A DNA stretch of 64,000 nt from Clostridium sp. KNHs214 (GTDB lineage Bacteria; Bacillota; Clostridia; Clostridiales; Clostridiaceae), in NCBI RefSeq assembly GCF_000744935.1, contig NZ_JQMW01000004.1:358869-422868 (forward strand). Reading direction: 5' to 3'. This document shows, piece after piece, positions 1 through 9,236 of the stretch. The notes beneath the pieces were generated by a model. That model made no database searches and was not told the origin of the DNA. It worked only from the letters and a program-made list of their open reading frames with translations. Positions within the stretch are counted from its first letter, which is position 1. Each line of letters starts with the position of its first letter. The position numbers were made by a program, and so were the translations under genes.

Positions 1-185
1 TTTTCATTTTTAAACATAATTCCACCCATTCCCTAAAATTATTCTTTTCCTCCACAATTGTATCATGTTTTGGGGATCATGTCTTAGAAATGTACATAAT
101 TTTCAGTTTTTTCTTATACATAAAAATAAACTCTCAAGAAACACTACAATTAGTAAGTTTCATTGACAGTTTATCTTTTTGTAAA
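1..185. other. intergenic, no gene seen
   Basis: AT-rich sequence at the window edge, downstream of the first minus-strand gene. No open frame of useful length, no clear hairpin terminator and no RNA gene could be recognised here. Confidence 0.6.
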
Positions 186-1628
186 TTAATTTTTAATCCT
201 TCTAAATTTAGCATTAACTAAAATAGACTTGGCATATTTTAAAATATCTCGTATATACTTTCTATTTACAAATAATATTAATATAACAACTGCAATATTT
301 ATAATTATATTATTTAATCTAATACTTGCAGTAGCTAATATTACCATCATAATTGAATTAATAGCATAAAACCTTAAATCAAACTTAAACCATAGTCTTC
401 TAGAAATTAATGTTCTCATCCAAAAAAACACCAAATATGCTATTCCTGTTGATATAGAAGCTCCCATAGCTCCAAATTTAGGCACTAGTAAAAAATTACC
501 AATATAATTTGTAACTGCTGACACCAAAGATATTATAATATTATATGAAGTTTTTCTAGAAAAAGAGATACCTAAAGTGGTAGTCTCAGACACAGTATAC
601 ATTATAGGCAAAAATAATAAAAATGGAACTATTACATTTGCATCAGCATATTTAGGAGAAAGTATTTTTATAATTATGTCTTTAAATAATACTATAAAGG
701 AAAATAATACAACCATTATACTCATAACCATATCACTTACCTTCATATATTTTTCATTAGGCACATTATCTTTATACCATCTAAATGCAGTAGGTGTCCA
801 AAATGTACAAAATGCTTGTTGTATTATTCCAAGAACCATAACAATCTTAAAAGCTGCGGAATACAATCCTATTTCATTAAATGTACCCCATTGTCTTAAT
901 GCTATTCTATCCATAGAACTAAAAAACCAACTTATTATAGTAGCTGGAACTAGTGGTAAACCAAATTTGAATAATTTATTTATAAGTTTTTTATTGATAT
1001 TAAATCTTGTTTTCCAAACCTTTCTTAAAAAATAAGTTTCAAGTACACACAAAACTACTAAACTTATAAAATTTGAATTTATAATTCCCTTAAAACTTTT
1101 ATCAATAAATAATAAATATGGAATCATTATAAAAAGTACTAAAAGTTTACTTAATATATTAAATAAAGAATATATCTTGGCTTTTTCTTCCATTCTTAAA
1201 GTTAAAAGATTAAATCTATCTATTACAGCAAAAGGAAGGGAAAATGCAAGAATATTTATTGTATACTTTTCTACTGAATCAAACATCAAAATAGATATGG
1301 GTTTATAGAAAACTATGTATATGATTCCAAGTATAAAAGAAAAAATTAATGGAACTATTAAAGAATTCCAAAACAAATTACTCTTATTCTCCTGCTCATT
1401 ATATTCTCTTACAAATGATTGGTCTAATCCTAAAAATATAAAAAGAGAACTTATAGTATACCCCATAGTATACATTGCAGATTTACCAAAATCATCCGGT
1501 GACACCAAATAACTAGTAATCGGTACTATTAAAAAACTTAATATAGCAGAAACTATAGGACCAACAGAAAACCCCGCAAATTTTTTTAGAAAATTATTAA
1601 TTCCTTCTTTTTCACTACCTGCCTCCAT
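186..1628 (-). CDS. Wzx-type polysaccharide flippase (MATE/MOP superfamily)
   Basis: A 480-residue, very hydrophobic protein with roughly 12 to 14 membrane spans, the size and layout of lipid-linked oligosaccharide flippases. The N-terminal part (GPIVSAILSFLIVPITSYL, then a DDFGKSAMYT stretch) matches the start of the polysaccharide synthesis protein family, and the middle has the usual SSMDRIALRQW motif. Its expected role is to move undecaprenyl-linked repeat units across the membrane for the surface polysaccharide made by the adjoining genes. The ATG follows GGAGGAACC at good spacing. It is the last gene of the polysaccharide block on this strand, separated by a terminator from the nitroreductase upstream. 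A second flippase lies at 18913-20211. Family assignment is firm; the substrate is unknown. Confidence 0.85.
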   Translation of the reverse strand: MEAGSEKEGINNFLKKFAGFSVGPIVSAILSFLIVPITSYLVSPDDFGKSAMYTMGYTISSLFIFLGLDQSFVREYNEQENKSNLFWNSLIVPLIFSFILGIIYIVFYKPISILMFDSVEKYTINILAFSLPFAVIDRFNLLTLRMEEKAKIYSLFNILSKLLVLFIMIPYLLFIDKSFKGIINSNFISLVVLCVLETYFLRKVWKTRFNINKKLINKLFKFGLPLVPATIISWFFSSMDRIALRQWGTFNEIGLYSAAFKIVMVLGIIQQAFCTFWTPTAFRWYKDNVPNEKYMKVSDMVMSIMVVLFSFIVLFKDIIIKILSPKYADANVIVPFLLFLPIMYTVSETTTLGISFSRKTSYNIIISLVSAVTNYIGNFLLVPKFGAMGASISTGIAYLVFFWMRTLISRRLWFKFDLRFYAINSIMMVILATASIRLNNIIINIAVVILILFVNRKYIRDILKYAKSILVNAKFRRIKN

Positions 1629-1789
1629 AAGGTTCCTCCAAATCTAAATTATAATTATAAAATGCTTATCCATTGATTATACCATACAAATTATATATCT
1701 ATTTAGTCCTAAAGTCCAATATTTATATGTTTTTTACAATCTATTAACTATATAAATCTTTACAAATAATTTTTAAATATTAAATAGAA

Positions 1790-1828
1790 AAACACAACAT
1801 ACACTTTAAAATAAAGTGTTGTCGTGTT
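1790..1828 (-). terminator. rho-independent terminator after nitroreductase gene
   Basis: Minus-strand hairpin with arms AACACGACAACACTTT and AAAGTGTATGTTGTGTT (one bulged base) followed by TTTTTC. It lies 16 bp past the nitroreductase stop and so separates that gene from the flippase gene. Confidence 0.7.
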
Positions 1829-1843
1829 CATTTTTAAAATCTA

Positions 1844-2392
1844 CTATTTATTTTCTGTATATGGTTGCTGCCATGAATTAGTAAATACATATTCTCTTAC
1901 ATCTTTCTTTTGATAATGCTTTTTATCTTGTTGTATTTCACCAACAGGAGTCATAGCAACTACTCTATAATTACTTGGCACATTTAAAATACTTTTTACG
2001 CTATTTTCATCAAAAGCACCTATCCAGCAAGTTCCATAGCCCTCGTTAGCTGCTGCTAATATAAAGTGTTCCATTGCTATAGCACTATCTACTAAATAGT
2101 ATTGTTGATTGTTTACTACACCAGACATATTAGGATCTGCTACAATAACACAAACTACTGGTGCCCTTTGCATTGACTCAGCTGCATCATCCGTATTATT
2201 TTTAACCGTGGATGCTAATTGTGATTTTGTAGTATCATTATCCACTATTATAATTTTATATGACGTATTATTTTTCCAAGAAGGTGCCATCATAGCTGCA
2301 TTTATCATTCTATCCAGCTTACTCCTATCTATAGGTGTACTATTAAATTCCTTTATACTAGTTCTATTTTCTATAACTGAATAAAAATCCAT
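1844..2392 (-). CDS. nitroreductase family FMN-dependent oxidoreductase
   Basis: A 182-residue protein of the small nitroreductase family. It opens with the family pattern DFYSVIENRTSIKEF (the R-S-I/R stretch binds FMN phosphate) and has AMMAPSWKNN near residue 35 and the C-terminal motif NEGYGTCWIGAF, which shapes the flavin and substrate pocket. Members use FMN with NAD(P)H to reduce nitro compounds, quinones or flavins; the physiological substrate here cannot be told. It starts at ATG after AGGAGTG. It has its own terminator and looks like a single-gene unit inserted within the polysaccharide cluster, with no obvious role in sugar synthesis. Confidence 0.85.
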   Translation of the reverse strand: MDFYSVIENRTSIKEFNSTPIDRSKLDRMINAAMMAPSWKNNTSYKIIIVDNDTTKSQLASTVKNNTDDAAESMQRAPVVCVIVADPNMSGVVNNQQYYLVDSAIAMEHFILAAANEGYGTCWIGAFDENSVKSILNVPSNYRVVAMTPVGEIQQDKKHYQKKDVREYVFTNSWQQPYTENK

Positions 2393-2454
2393 ATAACCAC
2401 ACTCCTATTTCTTTGTATTAACTTTAGTATGCGTGGTTAGTATTTTATTATTCT

Positions 2455-2494
2455 AATAATTCAAGTAATGTAATACTTTTTGTGGGATAATCAT
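2455..2494 (-). repeat. solo terminal fragment of the MITE-like palindromic element
   Basis: The plus strand reads CAAGTAATGTAAT then CTTTTTGTGGGATAATCAT, the reverse complement of the left terminus of the 310-bp elements at 32545 and 45704. Only about 40 bp of the end is present, between the GT4 gene and the nitroreductase gene. Confidence 0.65.
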
Positions 2495-2556
2495 TTTAAT
2501 AATTTATTCGAACTTTTACTTCATCTTTTTCATATCTAATGTTTTTATTGAAAAAC

Positions 2557-3696
2557 CTATAATACTTCACTATATGCTTTAATTATATTTTTAACTATGT
2601 TTTGTTTAGAATACTTATTTTCACAATTGTTTCTAATAATTTTTGAATCATAACTAGAATAATTTTTCATAACTTCTAACATGGCATTTGATAGCTTTTC
2701 TTCATCATCAATTGGAACAATCAATCCATTTTCGCTGTTTATTATTCCATCAGCGCCACCATTATAGGTACCTATTATAGGTTTCCCACAAGCTAATGCT
2801 TCAACATAAACCACACCAAAAGTTTCATGTTTAGATGCTAATACAAAGCAATCACATTTATTCATCTGTACTACTACTTCTTTTCTTGTTAGCGCCCCTA
2901 AGAACTCTACTTTATCACTTACATTTAAATTATTACTCAATTCCTTTAATTGCTTCTTTTGACTACCATCTCCACCTATTACCAATTTAGCATTAATATT
3001 TTTAAATTTTTTAGCAAAGGATTTTATAAGTGTATCCATTCCCTTTTCCCCTTCTAGAAAAGCTAATGAAAAAAAAGTAAATTCATTGTTTTTTTCTAAT
3101 TTCATGGGTTTAAATAATTCTAGGTTCACTAAATTAGGAATGACCTCTACTTCATTTCTTTTTGTTAAATCACGCAACTCTTCTCTTAACCCTTCACCAA
3201 CTGCAATCAATTTAGAAGCATTTTTGTAAGAATTCACAACATACTTTTTGTAGCTTGGCTTCAAATATTTACTATAGGTTATAGAAGAGTGTTCCGTTAT
3301 AACTAACGGAATATTATATTTACCACTTATATATTCTGCACTTATGCCTCCCCATAGTGATGAATGAGCATGAATTAAATCTATTTTGCCTTCTCTTTCT
3401 GAAATCAATTTATACAATTTCTCTAATCTTTTATTAAAAAACATAAACATAAGAGGATTTTTAGGTAAATAATTATAGTTTTTGTATCTATAGGTTTTTA
3501 ATCCCTCTTCATTTTGTATACTAATACCTTTTTTATCGTTTATTTTTCCAAGTAACGTTAAAGGCCATATTTCATTAAAAGCTACAGTTACTTTAACCCC
3601 CTGTTCAGCTAAAGCTTGTGCTTGTTCTTTAAAAAAACTACCATGAACCTTATTTCTAGGTGTAGAATACCATGAAGGTACAAACATAACATGCAT
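2557..3696 (-). CDS. glycosyltransferase family 4 (GT-B)
   Basis: A 379-residue retaining GT-B glycosyltransferase. The N-terminal acceptor domain begins MHVMFVPSWYSTPRNKVHGS. The C-terminal nucleotide-sugar domain carries GEGLREELRDL, then GGDGSQKKQLKEL, and the E-x7-E motif (ETFGVVYVEALACGKP) near residue 290. It should add one sugar to the undecaprenyl-linked repeat unit on the cytoplasmic face. It is 16 bp downstream of the UDP-sugar dehydrogenase gene and probably co-transcribed with it. The start ATG follows AAAGGAATG. Donor and linkage cannot be predicted from the sequence. Confidence 0.85.
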   Translation of the reverse strand: MHVMFVPSWYSTPRNKVHGSFFKEQAQALAEQGVKVTVAFNEIWPLTLLGKINDKKGISIQNEEGLKTYRYKNYNYLPKNPLMFMFFNKRLEKLYKLISEREGKIDLIHAHSSLWGGISAEYISGKYNIPLVITEHSSITYSKYLKPSYKKYVVNSYKNASKLIAVGEGLREELRDLTKRNEVEVIPNLVNLELFKPMKLEKNNEFTFFSLAFLEGEKGMDTLIKSFAKKFKNINAKLVIGGDGSQKKQLKELSNNLNVSDKVEFLGALTRKEVVVQMNKCDCFVLASKHETFGVVYVEALACGKPIIGTYNGGADGIINSENGLIVPIDDEEKLSNAMLEVMKNYSSYDSKIIRNNCENKYSKQNIVKNIIKAYSEVL

Positions 3697-3712
3697 TTAA
3701 CTTCATTCCTTT

Positions 3713-4942
3713 TTAAAGTTTATATAACTTCTTTGATTTTTGTATAACATTTCTAGTGTCATACACAATTTTATCTTTCAATAACTCTTGATTATACTTT
3801 ATTTCATCGTGTCCAACTAACACCACTACTATTTCTAATCCTTCTAAAAATTTTTCTAAATCCATAACTTGAAAATCAACTTTTGCCTTCTTAACCATAG
3901 GATCATACACTTTATATCCTCTAATATTACGTTTCTTAAGTTGTTTAATAAGTTGTAGTGTTGGACTCTGTCTTGTGTCGTCTACATTTTCTTTATATGT
4001 AATACCGTAGAAACCAACTTTCTCGAAATCATCTATGTCATTTTCCTTCATAATTTCCATTGTTTTGTTTAGCACATATTCAGGCATAGAATCATTTTGT
4101 TCCCTGGCAGATAAAATTATTTTAGTTATATCAGGGTAATCTCCTACCAAAAACCATGGATCTACAGAAATACAATGTCCCCCAACTCCTGGACCAGGAG
4201 TTAATATATTAACTCTCGGATGCATATTAGCAATTTTTATAAGTTCATAAACATCTATATTTTCCTTGTAACATATTTTAACTAATTCATTTGCAAAAGC
4301 TATATTAATGTCTCTATAAGTATTTTCTACTACTTTAGACATTTCCGCCACTTTAATACTAGTAACAACTATGTCTCCTTTACAAAAGGATTTATACCAA
4401 GACTTAACTTCTTCTCCTATACTTTTTTCATCTGCCCCTATAGTTCTTGAATTATTAAGTAATTCATAAACCATTTTACCAGGTATTATTCTCTCTGGAG
4501 CATGAACAATATGTATATCCTTTCCTATCTCAAATCCTTTTTCAATAACTAAAGGTTTTACATACTTATCAATAGTCCCTGGGGATATGGTAGATTCAAT
4601 AACTAATATAGTACCTTTCTTACATACCTCTAATACACTTTTAGTTGCCGTTACTAAATAACTTACATCTATTTTTTTACTATCCTCCATATAAGGAGTA
4701 GGTACTGTTATAATATACTTATCAGTGGAACAATATTCATTAGAAAATTTTACCCCTTTATTTATAGCTTGTTCAAAAATTAAATCTAACCCTTCCTCTT
4801 TAAAAGTAAGCTCCCCTTTATTTAATTTATCTACTAGTTCTATATTCAGATCTGTTCCTACAGCCTCTATTCCATGAGATGCAAACATTAGTAATGTAGG
4901 CAATCCAATATATCCTAATCCTATAATATTTAATACTCCCAT
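3713..4942 (-). CDS. wecC: UDP-N-acetyl-D-mannosamine dehydrogenase (WecC/TagL-type UDP-sugar 6-dehydrogenase)
   Basis: A 409-residue member of the UDP-glucose/GDP-mannose dehydrogenase family. The NAD-binding Rossmann motif is GLGYIGLPTLLMFASHGIEA. The central domain includes HAPERIIPGKMVYEL, and the catalytic cysteine lies in GVGGHCISVDPWFL near residue 255. The C-terminal UDP-binding domain has YGITYKENVDDTRQSP. Closest in pattern to WecC, which oxidises UDP-ManNAc to UDP-ManNAcA in two NAD-dependent steps. A WecB-like 2-epimerase gene at 10315-11379 would supply the UDP-ManNAc. Good start at ATG after GAGGTAATACG. UDP-GlcNAc dehydrogenase activity is an alternative that sequence alone does not exclude. 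Confidence 0.8.
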   Translation of the reverse strand: MGVLNIIGLGYIGLPTLLMFASHGIEAVGTDLNIELVDKLNKGELTFKEEGLDLIFEQAINKGVKFSNEYCSTDKYIITVPTPYMEDSKKIDVSYLVTATKSVLEVCKKGTILVIESTISPGTIDKYVKPLVIEKGFEIGKDIHIVHAPERIIPGKMVYELLNNSRTIGADEKSIGEEVKSWYKSFCKGDIVVTSIKVAEMSKVVENTYRDINIAFANELVKICYKENIDVYELIKIANMHPRVNILTPGPGVGGHCISVDPWFLVGDYPDITKIILSAREQNDSMPEYVLNKTMEIMKENDIDDFEKVGFYGITYKENVDDTRQSPTLQLIKQLKKRNIRGYKVYDPMVKKAKVDFQVMDLEKFLEGLEIVVVLVGHDEIKYNQELLKDKIVYDTRNVIQKSKKLYKL

Positions 4943-5003
4943 CGTATTACCTCATTTCTATTATTATTACAACATATATCACTAATATATAATAATCCTA
5001 AAA

Positions 5004-6278
5004 TTAATTTTCTTCAATAATTTCTATTAACTTTTCAACTATATTCTTCCACTCATAATTTAAATCTCTATTTACAACTATTTCTTCCTTATTTTCTTTT
5101 GCTATACTTTTTAAAGTATTATGTATATCAATCTCACTGTTATTAATGCATATACATTTATCATTATTTTCAACCAACTCTTTTATTGGATCGGATTCAT
5201 CTCCATATATAACTATTATTTTAGCTTTAGTGCCAAAATAATCATATATTTTAGCTGGAATTTGTTTAGAGTTCTTATTTCCAAATAACAATAATACTTC
5301 TGAATTAACCATATACTCTACAACCTTATTATAGGAAATACGTCCATTAACCGTTACCACATCTATATTATCTAAATCGTTTTTTATAGCCTCATCATCT
5401 ATATTTCCAAAAAACAATATGTTTAGCTTTTTATATAAATCTATATCATTGGATTTTAATTTATTTAACGCATTGATAAAAGGCTTTAAATCCCTCAACT
5501 TAGAAAAAATCTCTCCTGCATATAAAAAATTAATTTTATCCTTCTGTATGAGTTTAGGAGGAGCTTTTTCCTCAATTTTTGTATAAAATCCTAAATCAAA
5601 TCCTCTAGAAACTATATTTGTCTTTTCATCTGGAATGTTATACGTTTTTATATAATCAATCCTATTAGGCTCTGTTACAAATAAAAATTTATCGCTTAGC
5701 TTAACTACTTTCTTTTCTAAATTTTTCTCTATCAATTTTTTTAACCAAAAACTATTTTCTCTCGTAGAATCTTTTAACCACGGATCACTCCAATAAGTTA
5801 TCCATTTTACATTTTTAAACTTTTTCTTTATGTTATAAGCGCATATATGTGATGAGGGAGGTTCATGCATTGAAAAAATCACATCAAACTTTTCCTTCTC
5901 CATAAGGTTTATCCCAAATTTAGCAGCTTTATTAGCCCATCTTATATACATATCTGGTGTAGCTAAATAATTTTTAATCTTTCTTAAAAATTTATTTTTA
6001 CTACTCTTTTTAACATTTCTTGATACATTATTAGCGGACTTTCTGGGCATAAATTTATTAAATATTATTCCACCATCTATTAAATGTACTTTAACCTCAG
6101 GAGCTATCATACCAGCTAAATTTTCATCATAATATATGGAATCCTTAGGAAAATTCACAGTCAGCAAATGTACTGTATATCCACTTGTATTAGATATTTT
6201 ATTTAAATACTGCAATGTCCTTATAGCTGCTGAATTATTTATAAATGGTGCATAACAAGCTATAAATAATATATTCAT
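5004..6278 (-). CDS. glycosyltransferase, GT4-like
   Basis: A 424-residue GT-B type protein. The N-terminus (MNILFIACYAPFINNSAAIR) and the middle motif WITYWSDPWLKDS are those of glycosyltransferases acting on lipid-linked sugars. The C-terminal half has the NFLYAGEIFSKLRDLKPF segment and ends with KQIPAKIYDYFGTKAKIIVI, the usual nucleotide-sugar site, though a canonical E-x7-E is not obvious. Clustered basic residues near 95-115 suggest membrane-surface contact. The gene lies between wecC (61 bp gap) and the tagA-like gene (22 bp gap), so it probably belongs to the same transcript. Sugar specificity unknown. Confidence 0.75.
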   Translation of the reverse strand: MNILFIACYAPFINNSAAIRTLQYLNKISNTSGYTVHLLTVNFPKDSIYYDENLAGMIAPEVKVHLIDGGIIFNKFMPRKSANNVSRNVKKSSKNKFLRKIKNYLATPDMYIRWANKAAKFGINLMEKEKFDVIFSMHEPPSSHICAYNIKKKFKNVKWITYWSDPWLKDSTRENSFWLKKLIEKNLEKKVVKLSDKFLFVTEPNRIDYIKTYNIPDEKTNIVSRGFDLGFYTKIEEKAPPKLIQKDKINFLYAGEIFSKLRDLKPFINALNKLKSNDIDLYKKLNILFFGNIDDEAIKNDLDNIDVVTVNGRISYNKVVEYMVNSEVLLLFGNKNSKQIPAKIYDYFGTKAKIIVIYGDESDPIKELVENNDKCICINNSEIDIHNTLKSIAKENKEEIVVNRDLNYEWKNIVEKLIEIIEEN

Positions 6279-6300
6279 ACGTCCCTCCTTAGTTGTATAA

Positions 6301-7017
6301 TTATTTATTCTTTACGACTTCTAATAAAAATTTAGGAATACTGCCTAATCGCTTAATTCTATATGGTTCTTTTATTGTTCTATAAAGCCATTCTAATCCT
6401 AAATCTATCATCCATTTAGGAGCTCTCTTAGTTTTTTCCCCTATGACATCAAAACTTCCACCAACTCCCATAAAAATTGTAGCTGGAATCTTATTCATGT
6501 ATTTAATAATAAAATTTTCCTGTTTAGGACAACCCAATGCAATAAATATTGCATAAGGCTCCTTACTAATAATATCATTTACTATCTCTGCTTCAGCTTC
6601 TGAATTGAAATATCCATTTCTGCATCCAACTATGTTTAATTTAGGAAGTTCTTTTCTTATGTTTTGAACACATGCATCTAAATTTTCTTGAGATGCTCCT
6701 AAAAAATAAACTCTTTTATTTTGTTTTTCACATTCTTTTAAAATATTTTTCATTAAATCTATACCTGCTATCTTTCCTTTAACAGGATTTTTTATCATCT
6801 TAGAGGCTAATACTGTACCAATGCCATCAGGTATTATTAAACTATTTTCCGAAGTAAAGCTATTATATAACTCAGGTTTTTTTAATCCGCTATATAGGAT
6901 ATCTGGGTTCCCTGAAATTATATTAATCTTGCTAAAATTATTAATATACTTCATTAAATCATTAATATCATTTTTAAAAATATTATAACCTAATAAATTA
7001 ATAAATTTATCACTCAT
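6301..7017 (-). CDS. tagA: WecG/TagA/CpsF family glycosyltransferase (GT26)
   Basis: A 238-residue GT26 enzyme at normal family length. Family motifs are PDGIGTVLASKMI near residue 75, VYFLGASQENLDACV, IFIALGCPKQENFI, GVGGSFDVIGEKTKRAPKWM, and the C-terminal basic tail LEWLYRTIKEPYRIKRLG. TagA and WecG transfer ManNAc or ManNAcA from UDP to undecaprenyl-PP-GlcNAc. UDP-ManNAc(A) enzymes are encoded in this locus, so that role fits well. The start overlaps the stop of the upstream polymerase-like gene by 8 bp, suggesting translational coupling. The symbol follows the family and is not proof of teichoic-acid synthesis. Confidence 0.85.
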   Translation of the reverse strand: MSDKFINLLGYNIFKNDINDLMKYINNFSKINIISGNPDILYSGLKKPELYNSFTSENSLIIPDGIGTVLASKMIKNPVKGKIAGIDLMKNILKECEKQNKRVYFLGASQENLDACVQNIRKELPKLNIVGCRNGYFNSEAEAEIVNDIISKEPYAIFIALGCPKQENFIIKYMNKIPATIFMGVGGSFDVIGEKTKRAPKWMIDLGLEWLYRTIKEPYRIKRLGSIPKFLLEVVKNK

Positions 7018-8245
7018 TTAACATCTTCCTTTGATAAAAATTTATTATTCCTAATATAATAAACATAGTAGTCATTATTTTAGGTATATCATAAAAACAA
7101 TCTATTGAATTCATAACTTGAAATATAAAAAATGAAATACCTAAGGCTTTTACAATATAATATTCTCTTTTACCTTTGGTCCTTTTTAAAGATTGTCTAA
7201 CTGTTTTTAAAGAAAATAACAAAAACATTATGAACATTATAGTTCCTGGTATTCCTAATTCACATTGAATTTTTAAAAATATATTATGTGGGTGTTTAGG
7301 AACATATCGAGAAGTTATTTCTAATTGTTTACGATATTTATTAATATATTCAGGATAAGCTATCATATAATTACTGTATCCAACTCCTAAAATGCAATTA
7401 TCTTTTATAATGTATCTAGCTGTTCTCCATATCTTTATTCTAGACTCGTTTTGATCTCTATTAAAAACTTGCATTATTCTATTTCTACTAATAGGAGTCA
7501 CACATAGTATTAACATTAATATTAAAGCAACTATAGTAAATTTTTTATTATAAAATATAACAAATATACCTATTCCCAATATAAGAGCTAATAATGCATT
7601 TCTAGAACCACAAAATATTATTGAAAACAACATAATTAAAGACATGATTCCATAAATGAACTTTTCTTTTTTTCCTTTAGCTACAAAAATTAAAGTTACG
7701 CTTAAGAATATAAAAAATATAATATACGCTCCTAAATTATTAGAATTTTGAAGAAATGATGCTATTCTTATTTCCCCTTTAGTATGCAGAAAATATCGCA
7801 TATTTATATATTCATAAACGGCTCCACAACCTATAAATGCAGCAACACTTAAAATAAGTATAGTATAAAAATTCATTATTTTCTTATTGTCATTTATATA
7901 GGAAACTATAAAAAATATAAAAATATAAATTGTAAATCTTATACTATGAGTAATTGCAACTCTCTTATCTAAAGCATACATACTTGAAAAATACATAACT
8001 ATATTTAGTCCTATAAGTGACCAAGCCAATGGTGATTTAAAAAATTCTTCAACATTAGAAAATATTTTTTTTCTTATAGATTTATTTAAAATTATCCCTA
8101 ATAGAGTAATAAATATTAAAACGTAAATAATATAATCTGATTTAAAAGTTATTTTGCCTATTTTATTTTCAATAGGAATTAAAGGATAAATAATAACGTA
8201 TATAATAAATAGCATGTTTGTTAAATAAACATATGCCCTTTTCAT
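7010..8245 (-). CDS. O-antigen ligase/polymerase family membrane protein
   Basis: A 411-residue integral membrane protein with about 11 or 12 spans. The signature of the O-antigen ligase (Wzy_C) family is visible in the loop near residues 265-325: SRIKIWRTARYII, LGVGYSNYMIAYPEYI, and VPKHPHNIFLKIQCELG, with the family histidine in HPHNIFL. These proteins polymerise or ligate lipid-linked glycans on the outer face. The 8-bp overlap with the tagA-like gene indicates one operon. A second, differently built polymerase is at 13627-15027, so this one might be a ligase attaching the polymer to a protein or peptidoglycan. That division of labour is inference. Confidence 0.8.
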   Translation of the reverse strand: MKRAYVYLTNMLFIIYVIIYPLIPIENKIGKITFKSDYIIYVLIFITLLGIILNKSIRKKIFSNVEEFFKSPLAWSLIGLNIVMYFSSMYALDKRVAITHSIRFTIYIFIFFIVSYINDNKKIMNFYTILILSVAAFIGCGAVYEYINMRYFLHTKGEIRIASFLQNSNNLGAYIIFFIFLSVTLIFVAKGKKEKFIYGIMSLIMLFSIIFCGSRNALLALILGIGIFVIFYNKKFTIVALILMLILCVTPISRNRIMQVFNRDQNESRIKIWRTARYIIKDNCILGVGYSNYMIAYPEYINKYRKQLEITSRYVPKHPHNIFLKIQCELGIPGTIMFIMFLLFSLKTVRQSLKRTKGKREYYIVKALGISFFIFQVMNSIDCFYDIPKIMTTMFIILGIINFYQRKMLNE

Positions 8246-8282
8246 AATAACAAAATCTCCTTCTTTTAAAATAAAGTCATTT

Positions 8283-8957
8283 CTAATAAGCTCCTTCTTT
8301 TTTTAAAACAGAAGCTATTGTTTTAAAAAAGATTTCTATGTCATATATTACAGAGAAATTTTGTATATATTTCAAATCATAATAAATAGTTTTTCCAAGC
8401 TCTATTTCTCCTCTTCCACTAATCTGTGCAAGTCCAGTTATGCCTGGAGTAACTAGAAGCCTTTGAGCATATTCCTTTGGATAATACTTAACTACATCTG
8501 GTATTTCCGGTCTAGGCCCAACTAAGCTCATATTTCCAATAAGTACATTAAAAAGCTGTGGAAGCTCATCTAAACTTGTCTTTCTTAAAAAAGCACCTAC
8601 TTTTGTTATTCTATTATCACTTTTACTTTGGAAAACAAAATTTTCAATATTAGATGGATCTATTTCTAACTCCCTTTTCTTTTCTGCATTTACTATCATA
8701 GTCCTAAATTTATAAATTACAAACTCTTTATTATCTTTACCTACTCTAACTTGCTTAAATAAGGCTGGCCCTTTTGAATCTAACTTTATAGCTAAATATA
8801 TAATTAAATAAACTGGAAGCAATATAGTTATTCCTATTAAAGATAATATAAAATCCAGTATTCTCTTAATAGCAAAACTTAGTCTTTTAGATTTTAATTT
8901 ATCTATATCTATAATTATTTTATGGTATTTTTTATCTTTGTTGTTCCCACTATTCAC
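8283..8957 (-). CDS. initiating undecaprenyl-phosphate sugar phosphotransferase
   Basis: A 224-residue bacterial sugar transferase (monotopic phosphoglycosyl transferase). One hydrophobic re-entrant segment lies near residues 35-55 (ILSLIGITILLPVYLIIYLA), followed by GPALFKQVRVGKDNKEF and IYKFRTM. The catalytic and binding motifs are KTSLDELPQLFNVLIGNMS and LVGPRPEIPDVVKYYP. It transfers a sugar-1-phosphate from a UDP-sugar to undecaprenyl phosphate, the first step of repeat-unit assembly. It lacks the long N-terminal membrane domain of WbaP-type enzymes, like PglC-type proteins. The start is GTG after GAAGGATG. If the EpsC/CapD product is a UDP-4-keto-6-deoxy sugar derivative, that could be its substrate (inference). 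Confidence 0.88.
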   Translation of the reverse strand: MNSGNNKDKKYHKIIIDIDKLKSKRLSFAIKRILDFILSLIGITILLPVYLIIYLAIKLDSKGPALFKQVRVGKDNKEFVIYKFRTMIVNAEKKRELEIDPSNIENFVFQSKSDNRITKVGAFLRKTSLDELPQLFNVLIGNMSLVGPRPEIPDVVKYYPKEYAQRLLVTPGITGLAQISGRGEIELGKTIYYDLKYIQNFSVIYDIEIFFKTIASVLKKEGAY

Positions 8958-9236
8958 CTAAATACATCCTTCCTAAAATATCTTATGTAACTTAATTTTT
9001 ATATAATATTACATAAAACATCATCTCAATTAAACTTCACTTATCATAGCTATTTTATCATAAATTGATTAAAATAAATACATATCATTTAAAATAGCTA
9101 CAGTCTCTATAGAAGAAATGACTGCAGCTATATATAATATGCTTTTCTTTTCAAATTCTATTCGCTAGAATAACATAGTACTGAAATTACATTCCATTAA
9201 AAAATCACTTTTTCTTAAATATAATACTACTTACAA
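8958..9236. other. intergenic gap in polysaccharide locus with hairpin
   Basis: A 279-bp gap, the largest inside this part of the cluster. On the minus strand AGCTGCAGTC (9129-9120) can pair with GACTGTAGCT (9105-9096), with only a short ATTTT after it, so it is a weak terminator candidate. The gap suggests that the sugar transferase gene and those after it may have a separate promoter. Confidence 0.4.

Noticed and set aside
577-1035. 152-codon plus-strand frame opposite the flippase gene
   Set aside because: Lies entirely within the flippase gene on the other strand, has no ribosome site and is rich in residues expected from an antisense hydrophobic gene.
1315-1512. 65-codon plus-strand frame
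   Set aside because: Antisense to the flippase gene with no supporting features.
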